Source of the DNA: Diphasiastrum complanatum | Taxonomy: Eukaryota; Streptophyta; Lycopodiopsida; Lycopodiales; Lycopodiaceae | Direction: 5' to 3' | NCBI GenBank assembly: GCA_029204225.1 | Contig: CM055094.1 | Coordinates: 12,435,314 to 12,499,313, forward strand | DNA: 64,000 nt | Shown here: positions 63,056 through 64,000 of the stretch, piece by piece | Layout: every line of letters begins with the position of its first letter | How positions within the stretch are numbered: the first letter of the stretch is position 1 | Notes under the pieces: generated by a model | Database searches by the model: none | Told to the model about the DNA's origin: nothing | Seen by the model: only the letters and a program-made list of their open reading frames with translations | Program-made: the position numbers and the translations under genes

Positions 63056-64000
63056 CAATGACACAAGGTTATATATCAGTAGTACTTATGTAGAGAGATT
63101 ATTCAGGGGCATATCTTTTATCGATCCACAAGTGCATGTAAAACTGGGACGGGCATGAAATGGTCAATAAGGTGATAAAGTTTCATGATTTAAATCACAC
63201 AACATTGCAACTGCAGTGAAGAAATTATTAAATTTATTACAATTATGAATCTGTGTCCAAGCAAATGCAAACAATCATATAAGATGTTCGCTGTGTAGCA
63301 GAGTGCAAAAGAACTCTAGACCTCAAGGAGAAGAAAGGATATGTTGACTAACAAGCCTCATTAAATAACAATTTGTTGGCTGTATCTCATAGTGATGGTG
63401 ATATGCTTGATTGTTGTATGTGATTGAAAAATGTCTAATGTGCCGTCAATTTTCTTAAGAAACATGTATGTTCATTAATGACTCCACATGGCCTTGTTCA
63501 TGTTTACGGATTCACTTGTAAAATGCGAACAAGAGTTTGGCCTTAGCTTGACATATTAACCTCCTCATATTTACACTTTCAAGAAGTGACTTGGTTATGG
63601 AATTATCAAAGGATCTTGAAGAAGAGAAGATCTCAATTTGCTGATATATATGAAGTGTTTTGTATTGTCATATTTTTTATGAAGGTATTTCGTATTTTCA
63701 CTGATGCAAAACCTATCCACATTTTATCAATGTAATCGGATCTAACATAGTAACATCTAGATATCATGAAAGATTTTGATCTAATCATCATAGTGTCTTT
63801 TAATGAAGATGTGATAGTTTTGGCTGAAGCAAATAAACTATTTAGTGACTGATGGAAGTAAGAACTTTATCCAATATATAAATTGATGAGTGATGGTTTG
63901 ATATAGAAATAAGTTGTCATGCTATGAATTAGTGTTTTGATTTTTGAATTTACAATCAATAGCCAAATGCTCATGGACTTTTGCAAAATCATTTCACTTA
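63056..64000. other. Unassigned DNA at the window end
   Basis: No firm call. A plus-strand stretch near 63360-63420 (NNNLLAVSHSDGDMLDCC) faintly recalls the region before a copia protease, but no active site follows. Confidence 0.4.

Overview
The window is nuclear DNA from a land plant with a large, transposon-rich genome. Evidence: coding information is split by GT-AG introns, plant-type Ty1/copia and Ty3/gypsy LTR retrotransposons (including chromoviruses and a Tat/Athila-like element) are abundant, and there are long GA/CT and TA microsatellites. The very long introns and a LINE whose reverse transcriptase has a YADD box unlike the usual angiosperm L1 type make a fern or gymnosperm more likely than a flowering plant; this is an inference. 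No tRNA, rRNA, CRISPR array or bacterial-type operon was seen.

Layout. 1-3.4 kb: LINE reverse transcriptase (minus), a hAT transposase scrap (plus) and two copia fragments. 3.4-12 kb: mostly unassigned, with a ~100-bp minisatellite, one candidate antisense exon (6.5-6.8 kb) and an old LTR relic. 12-16.5 kb: copia and gypsy relics. 16.5-32.25 kb: a nest whose limits are visible in the sequence. A minus-strand copia element (16523-32251, duplicated flank CTATA) was split by a minus-strand Tat/Athila-like gypsy element (18973-29256, duplicated flank CTTCT). 33.3-34.7 kb: another copia gag-protease relic.

35.1-61.4 kb: one apparently intact host gene, the tRNA pseudouridine synthase PUS10. I could assemble 15 exons by hand with fully consistent splice phases into a 546-residue protein. 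Its introns (107 bp to 11.8 kb) hold most of the remaining transposon debris: two palindrome-rich hAT-like elements, a 360-bp tandem duplication, LINE ORF1-like and gag-like modules, opposed gypsy/chromovirus fragments and a copia gag. 61.4-64 kb: the 3' flank with a third palindrome-rich hAT-like element that has a clear 8-bp target duplication.

The least explained signals are three. (1) Three short elements share CATAG-type termini but each carries its own private palindromic motif array (A: AAACGCGTTT; B: GAATC/GATTC; C: CCACGGTTC/GAACCGTGG). (2) Reiterated GGCGAAGGTTC words fill both untranslated spacers of the gypsy element and recur in a separate relic of the same family. (3) Sense-strand accessory ORFs lie 3' of the integrase in that gypsy element.
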